Shown here piece by piece: positions 25,166 through 34,301 of a stretch of DNA of 64,000 nucleotides (within the stretch, counting starts at the first letter, position 1; every line of letters begins with the position of its first letter). Source of the DNA: Klebsiella africana (lineage in GTDB: Bacteria; Pseudomonadota; Gammaproteobacteria; Enterobacterales; Enterobacteriaceae); NCBI RefSeq assembly GCF_020526085.1, contig NZ_CP084874.1, positions 3,720,001 to 3,784,000 on the forward strand, given 5' to 3'. The translations under genes were made by a program, and so were the position numbers. Under the pieces are notes generated by a model, which was not told the DNA's origin, did not search any database, and worked only from the letters and a program-made list of their open reading frames with translations.

Positions 25166-26524
25166 ATGTCTGGAATTATCGCTTTTTTCCGGGCGTCGCC
25201 GCCGAAAGCGGGCGCCGCGTTTGATGAACACCGTTTTCGCCGGGTGCGCTGGCAAACCTTTATCGCCATGACCCTGGCCTACGTGACCTTTTACGTCTGC
25301 CGGTTATCGTTCACCGTCGCCAAAAGCGCGCTGGTGGAGCTGGGGATCACTCCAACGGAGCTCGGCATGATCGGCTCTACTCTGTTCTTCAGCTACGCCA
25401 TCGGCAAACTGGTCAATGGCTTTATCGCCGATCACGCCAACGTGGTGCGCTATATGAGCCTCGGTTTATTGCTCAGCGCCGGGATGAACCTGATGATGGG
25501 GATGACCACCAACGCCCTGCTGCTGGCCATCTTCTGGGGGATCAACGGCTGGGCGCAGTCGATGGGCGTCGGCCCCTGCGCGGTCTCGCTGGCGCGTTGG
25601 TACGGCGTTAAGGAGCGCGGCACCTTCTATGGCATCTGGTCGACGGCGCATAATATCGGCGAGGCGGTGACCTATATGGTGATCGCTGCGGTGATCGCCG
25701 GGTTTGGCTGGCAGATGGGCTACCTGTCCACCGCCGCGCTCGGCGCCGCCGGGGTGGTGCTGCTGGTGTTGTTCATGCACGATTCGCCGCAGAGCAGCGG
25801 CTTCCCGTCCATCAACGTCATCCGCGATGAACCGCAGGAGGAGGCCGAAGCGCGCGGCTCGGTGTTTAAAAACCAGTTGCTGGCTCTACGCAACCCGGCG
25901 CTGTGGACCCTCGCCCTCGCCTCTGCCTTTATGTACATCGATCGCTACGCCGTTAACTCGTGGGGGATCTTCTTTCTCGAGCAGGATAAAGCTTATTCCA
26001 CGCTGGAGGCGTCCGGGATTATCGGCGTCAACGCCATCGCCGGCATCGCCGGGACCATCATCGCCGGCATGCTCTCCGACCGCTTTTTCCCGCGCAACCG
26101 CAGCGTGATGGCCGGGTTTATCAGCCTGCTGAACACCGCCGGCTTTGCCCTGATGCTCTGGTCGCCGCACAATTATTACACTGATATTCTGGCGATGATT
26201 ATCTTCGGGGCCACCATTGGCGCTCTGACCTGCTTCCTCGGCGGGCTGATCGCCGTCGATATCTCCTCGCGCAAGGCCGCCGGGGCCGCGCTCGGCACCA
26301 TCGGCATCGCCAGCTACGCCGGCGCCGGCCTGGGCGAATTTCTCACCGGGATCATTATTGATAAAACGGCTATCCTTGAGAACGGCAAAACGCTGTATGA
26401 TTTCAGCACGTTGGCGCTGTTCTGGGTGGGTACCGGTCTGGGTTCCGCGCTACTCTGTTTTACCACTGCCGCCATCGTCGCCCGGCGCCATGCCGTCGAA
26501 CGGCAGACCTCGTTCTCCTCATAA
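25166..26524 (+). CDS. Organophosphate:Pi antiporter family MFS transporter
   Basis: A 452-residue major facilitator of the OPA group (GlpT, UhpT/UhpC, PgtP), with about twelve membrane segments. Features include RWQTFIAMTLAYVTFYVCRLSFTVAKSAL near the N-terminus (in two parts) and the WGINGWAQSMGVGPCAVSLARW loop region. Start 25166 (MSGIIAFF) follows a GGAG site. The flanking phosphatase and phytase suggest uptake of inositol monophosphate or another phosphate ester. It could instead be a UhpC-like sensor, but no two-component genes are nearby. Confidence 0.87.
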   Translation: MSGIIAFFRASPPKAGAAFDEHRFRRVRWQTFIAMTLAYVTFYVCRLSFTVAKSALVELGITPTELGMIGSTLFFSYAIGKLVNGFIADHANVVRYMSLGLLLSAGMNLMMGMTTNALLLAIFWGINGWAQSMGVGPCAVSLARWYGVKERGTFYGIWSTAHNIGEAVTYMVIAAVIAGFGWQMGYLSTAALGAAGVVLLVLFMHDSPQSSGFPSINVIRDEPQEEAEARGSVFKNQLLALRNPALWTLALASAFMYIDRYAVNSWGIFFLEQDKAYSTLEASGIIGVNAIAGIAGTIIAGMLSDRFFPRNRSVMAGFISLLNTAGFALMLWSPHNYYTDILAMIIFGATIGALTCFLGGLIAVDISSRKAAGAALGTIGIASYAGAGLGEFLTGIIIDKTAILENGKTLYDFSTLALFWVGTGLGSALLCFTTAAIVARRHAVERQTSFSS

Positions 26525-26549
26525 CCGATTAACGCATAAGGAAGAAGAT

Positions 26550-27818
26550 ATGATGCCTGCAAGACATCAGGGGCTGTTACGCCTGTTTATCGCCTGCGCC
26601 CTGCCGCTGCTGGCGCTGCAATCCGCCGCCGCCGCGGACTGGCAGCTGGAGAAAGTGGTCGAGCTCAGCCGCCACGGTATTCGTCCGCCGACGGCCGGCA
26701 ACCGGGAAGCCATCGAGGCCGCCACCGGACGACCGTGGACCGAGTGGACCACCCATGACGGGGAGCTCACCGGCCATGGCTATGCCGCCGTGGTCAACAA
26801 AGGGCGTGAGGAGGGCCAGCACTATCGCCAGCTCGGCCTGCTGCAGGCGGGATGCCCGACGGCGGAGTCGATTTACGTGCGCGCCAGTCCGCTGCAGCGG
26901 ACGCGGGCGACCGCCCAGGCGCTGGTGGATGGCGCCTTCCCCGGCTGCGGCGTCGCTATCCATTACGTCAGCGGAGATGCCGATCCCCTGTTTCAGACCG
27001 ACAAGTTCGCCGCCACGCAAACCGACCCCGCCCGTCAGCTGGCGGCGGTAAAAGAGAAGGCCGGGGATCTGGCGCAGCGTCGGCAGGCGCTGGCGCCGAC
27101 TATCCAGTTATTGAAACAGGCGGTTTGTCAGGCCGATAAGCCCTGCCCGATCTTCGACACCCCGTGGCAGGTCGAGCAGAGCAAAAGTGGGAAGACCACC
27201 ATTAGCGGACTGAGCGTGATGGCCAATATGGTGGAGACGCTGCGTCTCGGCTGGAGTGAAAATCTGCCTCTCAGCCAGCTGGCGTGGGGCAAGATCACCC
27301 AGGCCAGGCAGATCACCGCCCTGCTGCCGCTGTTAACGGAAAACTACGATCTGAGTAACGATGTGTTGTATACCGCGCAAAAACGCGGGTCGGTGCTGCT
27401 CAACGCCATGCTCGACGGCGTCAAACCGGAGGCGACCCCGAACGTACGCTGGCTGCTGCTGGTGGCCCATGACACCAATATCGCCATGGTGCGCACGCTG
27501 ATGAACTTTAGCTGGCAGCTGCCGGGCTACAGCCGGGGAAATATCCCGCCGGGCAGTAGCCTGGTGCTGGAGCGCTGGCGCAACGCCAAGAGCGGGGAAC
27601 GCTATCTGCGGGTCTATTTCCAGGCGCAAGGCCTCGACGACCTGCGTCGTCTGCAGACGCCGGACGCGCAGCACCCGATGCTGCGTCAGGAGTGGCGTCA
27701 GCCGGGCTGCCGTCAGACCGACGTCGGTACGCTGTGTCCCTTCCAGGCGGCCATCACCGCGCTGGGTCAGCGTATCGACCGGTCATCCGCCCCGGCGGTA
27801 GCCATGGTCCTGCCGTAG
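26550..27818 (+). CDS. phyK: Periplasmic phytase, histidine acid phosphatase family (PhyK-like)
   Basis: A 422-residue histidine acid phosphatase. Signal peptide to about residue 29 (ALPLLALQSAAAA), then the catalytic SRHGIRPPTAG (Arg41-His42) and the C-terminal HDTN acid motif at about 307-310. It closely fits the Klebsiella phytase PhyK, which hydrolyses phytate stepwise to myo-inositol 2-monophosphate. Relation to glucose-1-phosphatase Agp is possible, but the length and operon favour phytase. It is third in the LacI-controlled set, 25 bases after the transporter gene. Confidence 0.9.
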   Translation: MMPARHQGLLRLFIACALPLLALQSAAAADWQLEKVVELSRHGIRPPTAGNREAIEAATGRPWTEWTTHDGELTGHGYAAVVNKGREEGQHYRQLGLLQAGCPTAESIYVRASPLQRTRATAQALVDGAFPGCGVAIHYVSGDADPLFQTDKFAATQTDPARQLAAVKEKAGDLAQRRQALAPTIQLLKQAVCQADKPCPIFDTPWQVEQSKSGKTTISGLSVMANMVETLRLGWSENLPLSQLAWGKITQARQITALLPLLTENYDLSNDVLYTAQKRGSVLLNAMLDGVKPEATPNVRWLLLVAHDTNIAMVRTLMNFSWQLPGYSRGNIPPGSSLVLERWRNAKSGERYLRVYFQAQGLDDLRRLQTPDAQHPMLRQEWRQPGCRQTDVGTLCPFQAAITALGQRIDRSSAPAVAMVLP

Positions 27819-27833
27819 CGGCACGGTGTTTGT

Positions 27834-27867
27834 CCGGGCCCGGGAAAGCCATTTTTTCCAGGCCCGG
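27834..27867. terminator. Bidirectional hairpin between phytase and mtnA
   Basis: Perfect outer arms CCGGGCC/GGCCCGG and inner GGAAA/TTTCC between the two convergent stop codons. It also resembles a degenerate PU. It would protect or terminate both transcripts. Confidence 0.6.
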
Positions 27868-27879
27868 CACGGTGTCGTG

Positions 27880-28908
27880 CTATCCATTGTCCGGTGCAAA
27901 CGCCCCGGCGGCGACCTGCGCCGGCGTGACCACCCCGCTGTCCAGCACCCAGCCGCTAATCAGCGCTGCCGGCGTGACGTCGAACGCCGGATTGTACACG
28001 GCGGCCCCCGTCGGCGCCCACTGTACCGCGCCAAAGCTGCCCGCCACCCCGGTCACTTCCGCCGCCGCACGCTGCTCAATGGGGATCGCCGCGCCGTTCG
28101 GGCAATAGCGGTCGAGGGTGGTCTGCGGGGCAGCGACGTAAAACGGGATCTGGTGATAATGGGCCAAAACCGCCAGCGAATAGGTGCCGATTTTATTCGC
28201 CACGTCGCCGTTGGCGGCGATACGGTCGGCGCCGACCCACACCGCATCCACCAGCCCCTGCGCCATCAGGCTGGCGGCCATTGAATCGGTGATCAACTGA
28301 TACGGCACGCCCAGCTCGCCCAGCTCCCAGGCGGTTAAACGTCCGCCCTGCAGCAACGGCCGAGTTTCATCGACCCACACATTGGTCACCTTTCCCTGCC
28401 GGTGCGCCAGCGCGATAACCCCCAGGGCGGTCCCTACCCCGGTGGTCGCCAGACCACCGGTGTTGCAGTGGGTTAGCAGTCGACTGCCGGGCTTCACCAG
28501 CGCACTGCCCGCCTCAGCGATGCGGTCGCACAGCTGTTTATCTTCTTCGACCAGACGCAAAGCTTCCGCTTCCAGCGCCTGCGGGTAATCCTCCCGGGCC
28601 AGCGCTTGCTTCATGCGATCCAGATTATTCATCAGGTTGACAGCCGTCGGCCGCGCCGCGCGCAGCGTCTCCAGCGCCTGCAGGAGTTCATCCCGGTTCA
28701 GGCCGCGCTGGGCCAGCAGCGCCAGCAGCAGGCTGGCGGACAGGCCAATCAGCGGCGCGCCGCGCACCCGCAGGGCATGAATATGGTCCACCAGCAGCGC
28801 AACGTTATCCGCCGCCAGCCAGCGTTTTTCCTGCGGCAAGGCCTGCTGGTCGAGAATAAAAAGCTGATTTTCACTCACCCGCAGGCTGGTGGTCTGTAAT
28901 GTCTGCAT
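27880..28908 (-). CDS. mtnA: Methylthioribose-1-phosphate isomerase
   Basis: A 342-residue enzyme of the eIF2B-like isomerase family that converts 5-methylthioribose-1-phosphate to the ribulose form. The catalytic cysteine is in [14 protein letters not shown] and the catalytic aspartate in [20 protein letters not shown]. The N-terminal RGAPLIG motif is also typical. It is divergent from mtnK across a 101-base gap with met boxes, an arrangement that keeps kinase and isomerase co-regulated. Confidence 0.97.
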   Translation of the reverse strand: MQTLQTTSLRVSENQLFILDQQALPQEKRWLAADNVALLVDHIHALRVRGAPLIGLSASLLLALLAQRGLNRDELLQALETLRAARPTAVNLMNNLDRMKQALAREDYPQALEAEALRLVEEDKQLCDRIAEAGSALVKPGSRLLTHCNTGGLATTGVGTALGVIALAHRQGKVTNVWVDETRPLLQGGRLTAWELGELGVPYQLITDSMAASLMAQGLVDAVWVGADRIAANGDVANKIGTYSLAVLAHYHQIPFYVAAPQTTLDRYCPNGAAIPIEQRAAAEVTGVAGSFGAVQWAPTGAAVYNPAFDVTPAALISGWVLDSGVVTPAQVAAGAFAPDNG

Positions 28909-28960
28909 GTCGTTAAATCCCTGTTGCGTTGTTGTATCACATTGTGTCAGGATGGAATCC

Positions 28961-28984
28961 AGAAGTATAGACGTCTGAACGGCT
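28961..28984. promoter_or_regulatory. MetJ operator between mtnA and mtnK
   Basis: A perfect AGACGTCT at 28969-28976, flanked in register by AGAAGTAT (28961) and GAACGGCT (28977). The array lies 52 bases before mtnA and 25 before mtnK, so it can repress both. Confidence 0.85.
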
Positions 28985-29009
28985 TAATCAGAATTCGAGG
29001 ATCGAGGCA

Positions 29010-30209
29010 ATGTCGCAATACCATACCTTCACCGCCCACGATGCCGTGGCTTACGCGCAGCAGTTCGCCGGCATCGACAACCCATCTGAGCTGGTCAGCG
29101 CGCAGGAAGTGGGCGATGGCAACCTCAATCTGGTGTTTAAAGTGTTCGATCGCCAGGGCGTCAGCCGGGCTATCGTTAAACAGGCCCTGCCCTACGTGCG
29201 CTGCGTCGGCGAATCCTGGCCGCTGACCCTCGACCGCGCCCGTCTGGAAGCGCAGACCCTGGTCGCCCACTATCAGCACAGCCCGCAGCACACGGTAAAA
29301 ATCCATCACTTTGATCCCGAGCTGGCGGTGATGGTAATGGAAGATCTTTCCGACCACCGCATCTGGCGCGGGGAGCTTATCGCTAACGTCTACTACCCGC
29401 AGGCGGCCCGCCAGCTTGGCGACTATCTGGCGCAGGTGTTGTTCCACACCAGTGATTTCTATCTCCATCCCCACGAGAAAAAAGCGCAGGTGGCGCAGTT
29501 TAGTAACCCGGCGATGTGCGAGATCACCGAGGATCTGTTCTTTAACGACCCGTATCAGATCCACGAGCGCAATAACTACCCGGCGGAGCTGGAGGCCGAT
29601 GTCGCCGCCCTGCGCGACGACGCCCAGCTTAAGCTGGCGGTGGCGGCGCTGAAGCACCGTTTCTTTGCCCATGCGGAAGCGCTGCTGCACGGCGATATCC
29701 ACAGCGGGTCGATCTTCGTTGCCGAAGGCAGCCTGAAGGCCATCGACGCCGAGTTCGGCTATTTCGGCCCCATCGGTTTCGATATCGGCACCGCCATCGG
29801 CAACCTGCTGCTTAACTACTGCGGCCTGCCGGGCCAGCTCGGTATTCGCGACGCCGCCGCCGCGCGCGAGCAGCGACTGAACGATATCCACCAGCTGTGG
29901 ACCACCTTCGCCGAACGCTTCCAGGCATTGGCGGCGGAGAAAACCCGCGACGCGGCCCTGGCTTACCCCGGCTACGCTTCCGCCTTTCTGAAGAAAGTCT
30001 GGGCCGACGCGGTTGGCTTCTGCGGTAGCGAACTGATCCGCCGCAGCGTCGGGCTGTCGCACGTCGCGGATATCGACACTATTCAGGACGACGCCATGCG
30101 TCATGAATGCCTGCGCCACGCCATTACCCTCGGCAAAGCGCTGATTGTGCTGGCCGAGCGTATCGATAGCGTCGACGAGCTGCTGGCGCGAGTGCGCCAG
30201 TACAGCTGA
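29010..30209 (+). CDS. mtnK: 5-Methylthioribose kinase
   Basis: A 399-residue kinase of the aminoglycoside-phosphotransferase fold that phosphorylates methylthioribose at C1 using ATP. The Brenner-type motif [12 protein letters not shown] and the metal-binding [13 protein letters not shown] are both present. Klebsiella MtnK was one of the first purified. With no MTA nucleosidase in the window, its substrate comes from the housekeeping nucleosidase or by import. Monocistronic; the 3' side is followed by a GC-rich inverted repeat and an IS element. Confidence 0.97.
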   Translation: MSQYHTFTAHDAVAYAQQFAGIDNPSELVSAQEVGDGNLNLVFKVFDRQGVSRAIVKQALPYVRCVGESWPLTLDRARLEAQTLVAHYQHSPQHTVKIHHFDPELAVMVMEDLSDHRIWRGELIANVYYPQAARQLGDYLAQVLFHTSDFYLHPHEKKAQVAQFSNPAMCEITEDLFFNDPYQIHERNNYPAELEADVAALRDDAQLKLAVAALKHRFFAHAEALLHGDIHSGSIFVAEGSLKAIDAEFGYFGPIGFDIGTAIGNLLLNYCGLPGQLGIRDAAAAREQRLNDIHQLWTTFAERFQALAAEKTRDAALAYPGYASAFLKKVWADAVGFCGSELIRRSVGLSHVADIDTIQDDAMRHECLRHAITLGKALIVLAERIDSVDELLARVRQYS

Positions 30210-30231
30210 GTGCGGCCTGTTTTCCCTCACC

Positions 30232-30261
30232 CCAACCCTCTCCCACAGGGAGAGGGAGCAC
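30232..30261. repeat. Inverted repeat downstream of mtnK
   Basis: ACCCTCTCCC and GGGAGAGGG arms form a hairpin. Related sequences occur at 33148-33180 and 39935-39952, so this is a dispersed intergenic repeat class, possibly acting as the mtnK terminator. Confidence 0.55.
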
Positions 30262-30354
30262 CCCCTAAAAAAGTGCCATTTTCTGGGATTGCCCGGCGGC
30301 GCTGCTGGACTGCACCCCAAAAGTTGGACACCCAACTGAGTAAGGTGCAGTTTT

Positions 30355-30876
30355 ATGGCTAAACCAAAGTATTCCCCTGAAACAAAACTGGCTGTGGTTA
30401 ATCATTATTTGTCCGGTAAAGACGGAGAACAGAGCACAGCCGACCTTTTTGGTATTGAAAGAACATCTGTCCGTCGCTGGGTCAGGGCATGGCAGTTCCA
30501 CGGTGCAGAAGGCCTGACTGCAAAAAATAATCATTATTCCGATGAATTTAAACTCGTGGTCGTCCGGGCGGTTATCAGTGACCGCCTGACGATGCGTGAA
30601 GCGGCTGCCCGGTTTAATCTCTCCGCAGAAATACTTGTCCGGCGCTGGCTCGACGTGTACAACGATGCCGGAGCGGAAGGTCTTTTAAACATGCAATGCG
30701 GACGGCCCGGAAAAATGACAAAGCCAAAAAATATCCCACCACTGACAGATAAAGAGCTGGAAAAACTCTCCCCCGAAGAGCTCAGGGCCGAACTGCGTTA
30801 TCTGCGGGCAGAGAATGCCTATCTAAAAAAGTTGAAAGCCTTGGTTCAGAGCGAAAAAAATGGCAAAAAGCCCTGA
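30355..30876 (+). CDS. IS3-family transposase OrfA
   Basis: A 173-residue OrfA of the IS150 group, with helix-turn-helix segments (YSPETKLAVVNHYLSGKDGE; RLTMREAAARFNLSAEILVRRW, read in parts) that recognise the element ends, and a C-terminal leucine-zipper-like helix (ELRAELRYLRAENAYLKKLKAL). Near its end is a slippery A-AAA-AAG at 30825-30831, where a -1 shift would make the OrfAB fusion transposase. Confidence 0.93.
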   Translation: MAKPKYSPETKLAVVNHYLSGKDGEQSTADLFGIERTSVRRWVRAWQFHGAEGLTAKNNHYSDEFKLVVVRAVISDRLTMREAAARFNLSAEILVRRWLDVYNDAGAEGLLNMQCGRPGKMTKPKNIPPLTDKELEKLSPEELRAELRYLRAENAYLKKLKALVQSEKNGKKP

Positions 30877-31718
30877 TAATCAGTGAACTAAGGCATGAAC
30901 ACGCTCTGCGGGACCTTCTGCGGGCGGCCGGTATGTCCCGTAGTACGTGGTATTACAATATGAATGCACTGAAGCAAGGGGACAGGTATGCGGGTCTTAA
31001 AGAGAACATCAGGAAGATATACCACTATCACAAAGGTCGTTATGGCTACCGCAGGATCACGCTCGCACTGAGAAAACAGGGGCTGCGGATAAACCATAAA
31101 ACAGTGCAGCGGCTGATGGCCGAACTGTCACTCCGGTCTGTGATAAGGGCGAAAAAATATCGTGCCTGGAAAGGGAGAACGGGCGAGGCCGCGCCCAATA
31201 TCCTGAGCCGGAACTTCGGTGCGTCAAAAGCCAACGAAAAATGGGTAACAGATGTGACAGAGTTCCCGGTACAGGGAAAAAAGCTTTACCTGTCGTCAGT
31301 TCTCGATCTGTTTAACCGGGAGGTTATCGCCTACAGCCTGTCGGAAAGGCCGGTGATGGAGATGGTGAATACGATGCTGGACGGTGCGTTCCCGAAGCTC
31401 AGACCGGGAGATGCTCCGCTGCTGCACTCGGATCAGGGCTGGCATTACAGGATGAGGGGCTATCAGGAACGTTTAAAGGCGCATGGGATGACGCAGAGTA
31501 TGTCGCGTAAAGGAAACTGCCTGGATAATGCAGTGATGGAAAACTTCTTCGGTACCCTGAAATCGGAGTGTTTTTATCTGAGGGAGTTCAGGAGTGTCAG
31601 TGCGCTAAGAAAAGCCGTAGAGGACTATATCCATTACTACAACAACGAGCGGATAAGCCTGAAATTAAAAGGCCTGAGTCCGGTAGAGTACCGAACCCAG
31701 GCTCTGAGAGCCGCTTAA
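30831..31718 (+). CDS. IS3-family transposase OrfB region (DDE integrase core)
   Basis: The -1 frame from the slippery site encodes the OrfB part of the OrfAB transposase: after the shift the frame reads VESLGSERKKWQKALIISEL and continues into the main domain. An internal ATG at 30933 is the first methionine. The rve-type catalytic triad is visible: WVTDVTEF (Asp), LHSDQGWHY (Asp) and NAVMENFFGTLKSE (Glu). The frame is intact, so the element may be active. Confidence 0.9.
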   Translation, partial: VESLGSERKKWQKALIISELRHEHALRDLLRAAGMSRSTWYYNMNALKQGDRYAGLKENIRKIYHYHKGRYGYRRITLALRKQGLRINHKTVQRLMAELSLRSVIRAKKYRAWKGRTGEAAPNILSRNFGASKANEKWVTDVTEFPVQGKKLYLSSVLDLFNREVIAYSLSERPVMEMVNTMLDGAFPKLRPGDAPLLHSDQGWHYRMRGYQERLKAHGMTQSMSRKGNCLDNAVMENFFGTLKSECFYLREFRSVSALRKAVEDYIHYYNNERISLKLKGLSPVEYRTQALRAA

Positions 31719-31804
31719 TATGAACCATCCAACTTTATGGGGTCAGTCCACTGCGCTTGCCGGGCCTACAAATAGCCGCATAACGGTTTGATCTTGCACT
31801 CTTT

Positions 31805-31840
31805 CGTAGGCCGGGTAAGGCGAAAGCCGCCACCCGGCAG
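31805..31840. repeat. REP/PU element
   Basis: CGTAGGCCGGGTAAGGCG ... GCCGCCACCCGGCAG is a typical PU, 36 bases after the one interrupted by the IS, in the gap between mtnK and the LVIVD gene. Confidence 0.8.
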
Positions 31841-31873
31841 ACATCCGAGTACGATTTTGCGTTTACCTTGCCC

Positions 31874-33115
31874 TCACCCCAGATACTCAATCACCGACAG
31901 CCCGCCGTTGTAATCGGTGCTGTAGATAATTCCCCGGGCATCGACAAACACATCGCAGGACTGAATTACCCGCGGGCGGCCGGGACGGGTATCCATCATT
32001 CTCTCTGGCGCCGCCGGCACCAGCGCCCCGGTCTCCAGCGGACGATACGGGTTGGAAATATCGTAAGCCCGCACGCCGGCATTCTGATACGTGGCAAAAA
32101 TCAGCGTTGAGCTGACAAAGCTGCCGGGACGATTCTCATGCAGGTTATGCGGGCCGAAATGCGCCCCTTTCGCCACATAATCCGCTTCGTCCGGCTGCGG
32201 GAAGGTGGCGATGCTCACCGGGTTGGTTGGCTCGCGGATATCAAACAGCCAGATCAGCTTCTCGCCGTCCTCTTGATTGTCGAGCACCGCTTCATCCAGC
32301 ACCACCAGCAGATCGCGATCCGGTAGCGGCAGCGCGGTATGCGTTCCGCCGCCGAACGGCGGGCTCCAGTTGCGATGGCTAATCAGCCTCGGCTGGGTAC
32401 GATCTTTGACATCCAGCAGCGTCAGGCCGCCGTCGCGCCAGCTGCCGTAGGCGGTATCCCCGGCAATAATGGCGTGATGCAGCGCATAGCGTTTGCCCTG
32501 CGGCCAGTCCGGTGTTTCACCGCCCGCCTGGTGCATCCCCGGCAGCCACCAGCGCCCGGCCACTTCGGGCTTACGCGGATCGGCCAGATCGATGGTCAGG
32601 AAGATGTAGTCGGTAAAACCGTCAATCAGCGCGGACACATACGCCCAACGCCCGCCGACGTACCAGATGCGGTGAATACCGATGCCGTTAAGCGACAGAA
32701 AACTGATTTCCCGCGGCTGCGCAGGCGTGGAAATATCAAAGATGCGCAGCCCGGCGCTCCAGCCCCTGTCCTGCACATCGCCGACCGTGTCGCCCACCGA
32801 GCGGGTGTAGTAGACCTTCTCATCAGCAAAACGGGCGTCGGCAAACAGATCCCGGGCGTTGATCACCAGCAGCAGATCGTCATGCGCCTGCAGATGCACG
32901 TTCCAGGTGCCCGGCGGCGCGGCAATATAGTTGACGGTGGTGGGCCGGGTCGGATCGCGAACATCGACCACGGAAAAACCCTGCGACACCATATGGCCGA
33001 TATAGGCGAATCCGCGGTGCACCATCAGTTGCACGCCGTCCGGACGACCGCCCTGATCGCTATGACCAATCAGCCGCATATTGCGGCTGTATTCGGGGGA
33101 AGGTAATGCTGACAT
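31874..33115 (-). CDS. LVIVD-repeat beta-propeller-like protein of unknown function
   Basis: A 413-residue protein with repeated LVIVD-type blades, for example FSVVDVRDPTRP, LRIFDISTPAQP, LTLLDVKDRTQP and VRAYDISNPYRP. These usually form a beta-propeller. There is no signal peptide in the chosen frame (start MSALPSPEYSRN at 33115, with an AGGG site); an upstream extension exists but reads through the intergenic repeat. It follows the binding-protein gene by about 100 bases in the same direction, so it is probably the last gene of the ABC operon under the MetJ-box region. I cannot assign a reaction. Confidence 0.8.
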   Translation of the reverse strand: MSALPSPEYSRNMRLIGHSDQGGRPDGVQLMVHRGFAYIGHMVSQGFSVVDVRDPTRPTTVNYIAAPPGTWNVHLQAHDDLLLVINARDLFADARFADEKVYYTRSVGDTVGDVQDRGWSAGLRIFDISTPAQPREISFLSLNGIGIHRIWYVGGRWAYVSALIDGFTDYIFLTIDLADPRKPEVAGRWWLPGMHQAGGETPDWPQGKRYALHHAIIAGDTAYGSWRDGGLTLLDVKDRTQPRLISHRNWSPPFGGGTHTALPLPDRDLLVVLDEAVLDNQEDGEKLIWLFDIREPTNPVSIATFPQPDEADYVAKGAHFGPHNLHENRPGSFVSSTLIFATYQNAGVRAYDISNPYRPLETGALVPAAPERMMDTRPGRPRVIQSCDVFVDARGIIYSTDYNGGLSVIEYLG

Positions 33116-33216
33116 AGGGGATCCCTCTCGCCCGGTGGCATGGTTTTCCCCCTCTCCCTGCGGAGAAGGCCGGGGCGAGGGCACCAGGCCGCCGCCCACC
33201 GCCACCCGGCTTGATA

Positions 33217-34281
33217 TTATTTGTTTTTCGCTTCCAGCGTCGCGAACCACGGCGCGATAAAGTCTTCGGTCTGGCCCCAGCCAGGGATAATTTTCCCCAG
33301 CGACGCCACGTTCACCGCCCCCGGCTGGGCCGCCAGCAGCGCCTGGGGAATCGCTGCCGCCTTGAAGTCGTAGGTGGCTGGCGTCGGCTCGCCGGCGATC
33401 TTGTTGGCGATCAGCCGCACGTTGGTCGCGCCGATAAGCTTCGGATCCACCGCCACGCTCACCTTCCACGGGCTGCCGGCTTCGCGCATCAGCTGCAGAT
33501 CCTGGTTGGAAATATCAATGCTGTAGAGTTTGATCTCGGTGCGGCCGTTCTCTTTCAGCGCTTTATAGGCTCCCTGGCTAAAGGCATCCCAGGTGCCCCA
33601 GATCGCGTCAATTTTCCCTTTCGGATACTTGGCGAGGATCGCCCCCACCTTGTTGGCAGTGTCGCCCTGCACATCGGATGACACGGCGCCGATCGACTCC
33701 AGCTCTTTAATCCCCGGATTTTGCTTCAGCAGCGTCTGGTAAGCCGCCTGACGGCGCTCCATCGGCGGGAAGCCCGCCACCCACAGCTTGACGATGTTGG
33801 CCTTGCCGTTGAAATCTTTCACCAGCTGGCCAAAAGAGAGCTCGGTCAGTGAGGCATCATCCTGCTGACTGACCGTCACCCCGGGGATCTCACCGCTTAC
33901 CGCGGTATCGAACACTGCCACTTTGATCCCGGCGTCCACCGCCTTCTTCACCAGGGCGGTGGAATACGGGTCACGCCCCTGGGAGAGAATAATGCCATCG
34001 TATTTCTGGCTGATGGCCTGGTTGACGAAGTCCTGGAATTTGGCGTCATCGCCGTTGCTCAGGAAGGTGCTGATTTTGAAACCGAGCTTTTTGCCCTCCT
34101 GCAGCGCCCCGGCGACAAACTGGGTGGTGTTATCGTCAGACCCGAGGTTGCGGATCACGGCAATGCGGATCGGGCCGTTGTGTTCGGCAATCGCCGCCGG
34201 CACCGGCGTCGGGGCGGTGGCCAGCGCCGCCGTCGACTGCAGCAGACCCAGCGTCATCAGAGAGAGTGCGATCTTTTTCAT
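33217..34281 (-). CDS. Ribose-type ABC transporter, periplasmic binding protein
   Basis: A 354-residue periplasmic binding protein of the RbsB-like group. Signal peptide MKKIALSLMTLGLLQSTAALA, then the domain IRIAVIRNLGSDDNTTQFVAGAL. It is third in a minus-strand operon: ATPase, permease, binding protein, LVIVD protein. The operon faces ybdH across a region with MetJ-like boxes and lies near mtnK. A role in taking up methylthioribose is therefore plausible, but the ligand cannot be read from the sequence. Confidence 0.88.
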   Translation of the reverse strand: MKKIALSLMTLGLLQSTAALATAPTPVPAAIAEHNGPIRIAVIRNLGSDDNTTQFVAGALQEGKKLGFKISTFLSNGDDAKFQDFVNQAISQKYDGIILSQGRDPYSTALVKKAVDAGIKVAVFDTAVSGEIPGVTVSQQDDASLTELSFGQLVKDFNGKANIVKLWVAGFPPMERRQAAYQTLLKQNPGIKELESIGAVSSDVQGDTANKVGAILAKYPKGKIDAIWGTWDAFSQGAYKALKENGRTEIKLYSIDISNQDLQLMREAGSPWKVSVAVDPKLIGATNVRLIANKIAGEPTPATYDFKAAAIPQALLAAQPGAVNVASLGKIIPGWGQTEDFIAPWFATLEAKNK

Positions 34282-34301
34282 GCGGTTTACCCTGTAAAAT
34301 G

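Larger units (their letters stand above)
30306..31750 (+). mobile_element. IS3-family, IS150-group insertion sequence (ISKpn1/IS1397-like)
   Basis: A complete 1445-base element. Its ends are imperfect inverted repeats beginning TGGACTG (30306-30328 and 31728-31750), and it is flanked by a CTGC direct repeat (30302-30305 and 31751-31754). It carries orfA and orfB in -1 relative frames. It interrupts a REP palindrome exactly at its centre. From memory, IS1397 and ISKpn1 target palindromic units, so this is probably ISKpn1 or a close relative. Confidence 0.92.
30291..31769. repeat. Palindromic unit (REP) split by an insertion sequence
   Basis: The left arm GCCCGGCGGCGCTGC (30291-30305) and the right arm CTGCGCTTGCCGGGCCTAC (31751-31769) join, after removing the IS and one CTGC, into a standard Klebsiella PU like those at 48500-48870. 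Confidence 0.85.

Noticed and set aside
28947..30335. Minus-strand open frame of 462 codons over mtnK
   Set aside because: It is antisense to the clearly real mtnK and crosses the mtnA-mtnK operator.
33116..33469. Upstream extension of the LVIVD protein frame
   Set aside because: It runs through an intergenic inverted repeat and into the binding-protein gene; the encoded residues look like shadow sequence.
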